Shown here piece by piece: positions 63,468-64,000 of a stretch of DNA of 64,000 nt; position 1 is the first letter of the stretch, and each line of letters begins with the position of its first letter. The notes below the pieces were generated by a model that ran no database searches, was not told the DNA's origin, and worked only from the letters and a program-made list of their open reading frames with translations. Origin of the DNA: WLMZ01 sp963732585 (lineage in GTDB: Bacteria; Actinomycetota; Acidimicrobiia; Acidimicrobiales; Ilumatobacteraceae); contig CAVSZY010000005.1 of NCBI GenBank assembly GCA_963732585.1, positions 248,001 through 312,000 on the forward strand, read 5' to 3'. Position numbers and translations under genes: made by a program.

Positions 63468-64000
63468 ATGGCGGAAGATGCTGATCGTGGGGAACAACCA
63501 CCAATTCCTCCGGGGACATATTGGGGCCGTTTCGATCAACCGTTCGGGCCATGGGAACGACGGGTCCGGTTTGGCAGCGGGCCTGGCGGTGCGAGTTTTG
63601 CCTATCGTCCTGGCGAGATCGTCGTTAGCGCCGACGACACCGAGCAGGTGCTTCGGTCGGTGCCTGGCATCCGCATGGTCGGGCGCGGATTTGGAACCAC
63701 ATTGCTTGGCGGTGTCGCCAATCCCATCGAGACCTCACGCCGGTTACGCGCCAAAGGTTTTGATGCGCAGGTAAACCATGTCTTCTTCGCCGACGGCGGA
63801 GTTCAGCCGAATCCTGGTGGTATGCCGAATCCTGGTGGTATGCCGAATCCTGGTGGTATGCCGAATCCTGGTGGTATGCCGAATCCTGGTGGTATGCCGA
63901 ATCCTGGTGGTATGCCGAACCCTGGTGGTATGCCGAACCCTGGTGGTATGCCCAATCCTGGTGGTATGCCGAATCCTGGTGGCATGCCCAACATGGTCGC
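63468..64000 (+). CDS. Partial gene: N-terminal domain plus PNPGGM repeats, runs off window
   Basis: 178 residues visible from the ATG at 63468 (MAEDADRGEQPPIPPG), with GAGGAGAG as Shine-Dalgarno. The first 110 or so residues are a globular domain with no signal peptide. They are followed by ten PNPGGM hexapeptides and PNMV, then the edge. It is divergent from the CHAT gene and under the shared sigma promoter. Related loci elsewhere often carry a subtilisin-like (S8) peptidase here, but the visible part does not show it. Confidence 0.7.
   Translation, partial: MAEDADRGEQPPIPPGTYWGRFDQPFGPWERRVRFGSGPGGASFAYRPGEIVVSADDTEQVLRSVPGIRMVGRGFGTTLLGGVANPIETSRRLRAKGFDAQVNHVFFADGGVQPNPGGMPNPGGMPNPGGMPNPGGMPNPGGMPNPGGMPNPGGMPNPGGMPNPGGMPNPGGMPNMV
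63807..63986 (+). repeat. Ten 18-bp tandem repeats encoding PNPGGM
   Basis: Unit CCGAATCCTGGTGGTATG, in phase with the coding frame. Units 1-6 are identical, 7-8 have AAC for AAT, 9 has CCC for CCG and 10 GGC for GGT. It continues as PNMV. A Pro/Gly linker in a flexible or rod-like form is likely; copy number should vary between strains. Confidence 0.95.

Noticed and set aside
63807..63986. Regular 18-bp repeats considered as a CRISPR array
   Set aside because: Repeats abut with no spacers and encode PNPGGM in frame.

Overview
The window is GC-rich and densely coded, and reads as a chromosomal segment of a free-living actinobacterium. Supporting signs are heme genes of the coproporphyrin-dependent type, an NDMA/mycofactocin-type alcohol dehydrogenase and a mycofactocin-type SDR, two LytR-CpsA-Psr proteins, a class E sortase, HelD, a DtxR regulator, many ECF sigma factors and frequent ATGA/GTGA gene overlaps. 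The mix suggests Acidimicrobiia, but that is inference. I recognised no rRNA, tRNA or CRISPR.

1-15.3 kb: a UvrA2-like ATPase cut by the left edge, dtd, then a leftward operon hemE-cpfC-hemY-sortase-lnt whose last gene runs 126 bp into dtd. Then a methyltransferase, a HelD-type RNA polymerase recycling factor with a structured leader, a leftward set (SF2 helicase, DtxR regulator, small lipoprotein) and a Rieske protein.

15.5-29.6 kb: a giant secreted repeat protein (about 1,737 aa, 14 repeats) split by a one-base frameshift, a PadR-controlled ABC exporter with a tandem operator at the start codon, an alcohol dehydrogenase, two tandem LCP genes and MscS.

29.7-40.4 kb: valS, siroheme and sulfate assimilation genes (sirC divergent from cysH-sumT), cysS, an MFS exporter, a membrane acyltransferase and an acyl-CoA dehydrogenase. 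Between cysH and sumT lies a 14-bp tandem repeat that encodes three stop/start-coupled pentapeptide ORFs. sumT itself carries a frameshift in a G run.

40.4-42.1 kb: a scar of a lost mobile element (broken tyrosine recombinase fused to a DUF4143 ATPase fragment).

42-59.5 kb: an accessory region with an SDR, a CHRD protein, MazEF-like and VapBC-like toxin-antitoxin pairs with clear palindromic operators, four ECF sigma genes each overlapping a single-pass membrane partner (two with LysM-like or kelch-like outer parts), a TIMP-like membrane protein, a lipoprotein serpin, rtcB, a thioesterase, an intradiol dioxygenase-like protein and a PhyH-type dioxygenase.

59.5-64 kb: a fifth ECF sigma factor with a small partner, a convergent TPR-CHAT protease, and a gene running off the right edge with ten PNPGGM repeats. 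The sigma gene and this last gene share a nearly identical promoter motif with identical spacing. This suggests one sigma-controlled system containing a caspase-like CHAT protein, and it is the best candidate here for an undescribed system.

Three otherwise good genes carry single-base frameshifts (about 17503, 33953-33958, 57184-57190). Either the assembly has residual indels or these genes are phase-variable or decaying.
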